Source of the DNA: DASTYU01 sp035764655
GTDB taxonomy: Bacteria > Chloroflexota > Limnocylindria > Limnocylindrales > CSP1-4
Length of the DNA stretch: 6,316 bases
Assembly (NCBI GenBank): GCA_035764655.1
Contig: DASTYU010000160.1
Coordinates: 1 to 6,316, forward strand
Direction: 5' to 3'
Shown here: in pieces, positions 5,759 to 6,316 of the stretch
Layout of the letters: every line of letters begins with the position of its first letter
Position numbering within the stretch: position 1 is the first letter of the stretch
Notes under the pieces: generated by a model
The model's database searches: none
What the model was told of the DNA's origin: nothing
The model's input: only the letters and a program-made list of their open reading frames with translations
Position numbers and translations under genes: made by a program

Positions 5759-6316
5759 CTACGCGGAACCGGGCTCCGGGCCGGTGACCACGGGCAGGCC
5801 GTGGCGGGACCAGTCGCTGTAGGAGCCCGGATACAGAAGGGGAGCGGGCAACCCGGCGATCCGCATGGCGAGTGCGGTGTGGCACGCGGACACGCCGCTG
5901 CCGCACGCGGTGACGACCTCGCCCGCCGAGCCGCCGGCGCCGAGGGCCGCGTACCGGGCGGCCAGCTCGGGGGCCGGCAGGAACGTCCCGGATGCCGCCA
6001 GGTTCGCGTCGGTCGGCGCGCTGCGCGCCGTCGGGATGTGGCCCGGGTAGGCGTCGATCGGTTCGGTTTCGCCGCGGTAGCGGGCCGCGCCACGCGCGTC
6101 GAGCAACACGACGTTGCCCAGGCGCGAGCGCAGTCCGTCCAGGTCGATCACGCGCGTCCAACGATCCCGGACGTGCAGCCGGGCGGGCGGAAAGCCGGGA
6201 GCGCCGGTGGAGACTGGGCCGCCGGCGGCCAGCCAGCCCGGCCAGCCACCATCGAGCACGACGACCCGCTCATGGCCGAGGTCGTCCAGCATCCACCACA
6301 GGCGCGCCGCGACCCA
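5759..6316 (-). CDS. Rhodanese-type sulfurtransferase, C-terminal part (5' end outside window)
   Basis: The visible 185 residues belong to a two-domain thiosulfate or 3-mercaptopyruvate sulfurtransferase, which moves a sulfane sulfur from a donor to an acceptor through a persulfide on cysteine. The end of the inactive first domain is visible as ARLWWMLDDLGHERVVVLDGGWPGWLAAGG (4-33). The second domain contains LLDARGAARYRGETEPIDAYPGHIPTARS (71-99), the active loop CGSGVSA with Cys at visible residue 138, and the usual ending LYPGSYSDWSRHGLPVVTG (161-179). A CGSG loop (CGSGVTA in SseA-type enzymes) favours mercaptopyruvate sulfurtransferase over thiosulfate rhodanese, but both names are used loosely for this family. 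The frame stays open through the right window edge, so the ATG at 6292 is internal. The gene converges on the ArsR-like regulator. Confidence 0.93.
   Translation of the reverse strand, partial: WVAARLWWMLDDLGHERVVVLDGGWPGWLAAGGPVSTGAPGFPPARLHVRDRWTRVIDLDGLRSRLGNVVLLDARGAARYRGETEPIDAYPGHIPTARSAPTDANLAASGTFLPAPELAARYAALGAGGSAGEVVTACGSGVSACHTALAMRIAGLPAPLLYPGSYSDWSRHGLPVVTGPEPGSA

Noticed and set aside
1..6316. CRISPR array, tRNA, rRNA, insertion sequence or phage genes
   Set aside because: I saw no regularly spaced repeats, cloverleaf-like sequence with a CCA end, conserved rRNA sequence, transposase motif or phage structural gene in any frame.

Overview
This is a high-GC bacterial chromosome segment, with G or C at most third codon positions. 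It holds housekeeping genes and no recognisable mobile element, CRISPR array, tRNA or rRNA. DnaG next to a primary sigma factor, strong GGAGG-type ribosome binding sites, GTG and TTG starts, and the GC content together suggest a soil or freshwater member of a high-GC phylum. Chloroflexota is my best guess, but it rests on general resemblance of the proteins and not on a search.

Layout. (1) Positions 3-994, plus strand: the C-terminal end of a metallo-beta-lactamase-fold hydrolase, cut by the window edge, overlaps a mismatch-specific uracil/thymine DNA glycosylase (mug) by 4 bases. (2) Positions 971-1106: a compact regulatory region with two TTGACAAAA direct repeats inside the end of mug, a likely promoter, and a perfect 11+1+11 inverted repeat that again contains TTGACA. 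(3) Positions 1107-4779, plus strand: dnaG (primase, TTG start) and rpoD (primary sigma factor) overlap by 11 bases and form a core 'macromolecular synthesis' operon. It ends in a strong hairpin at 4791-4825. (4) Positions 4831-5694: a small VOC (glyoxalase-fold) protein on the minus strand is divergent from a cysteine-free ArsR-like winged-helix regulator on the plus strand. A palindrome lies in their shared upstream region. (5) Positions 5759-6316, minus strand: the C-terminal part of a two-domain rhodanese-type sulfurtransferase, convergent with the regulator and cut by the right edge.

How it fits together. The dnaG-rpoD pair couples replication priming to transcription initiation and is probably driven from the promoter at the end of mug. 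The VOC/ArsR-like pair looks like a small self-contained unit in which the regulator may control itself and the VOC gene through the shared palindrome. I found no clear new system. The points most worth a second look are the roughly 180-residue insertion in RpoD between regions 1.2 and 2, the TTGACA-rich palindromic control region before dnaG, and a 27-base element that occurs in inverted orientation on both sides of the ArsR-like gene.
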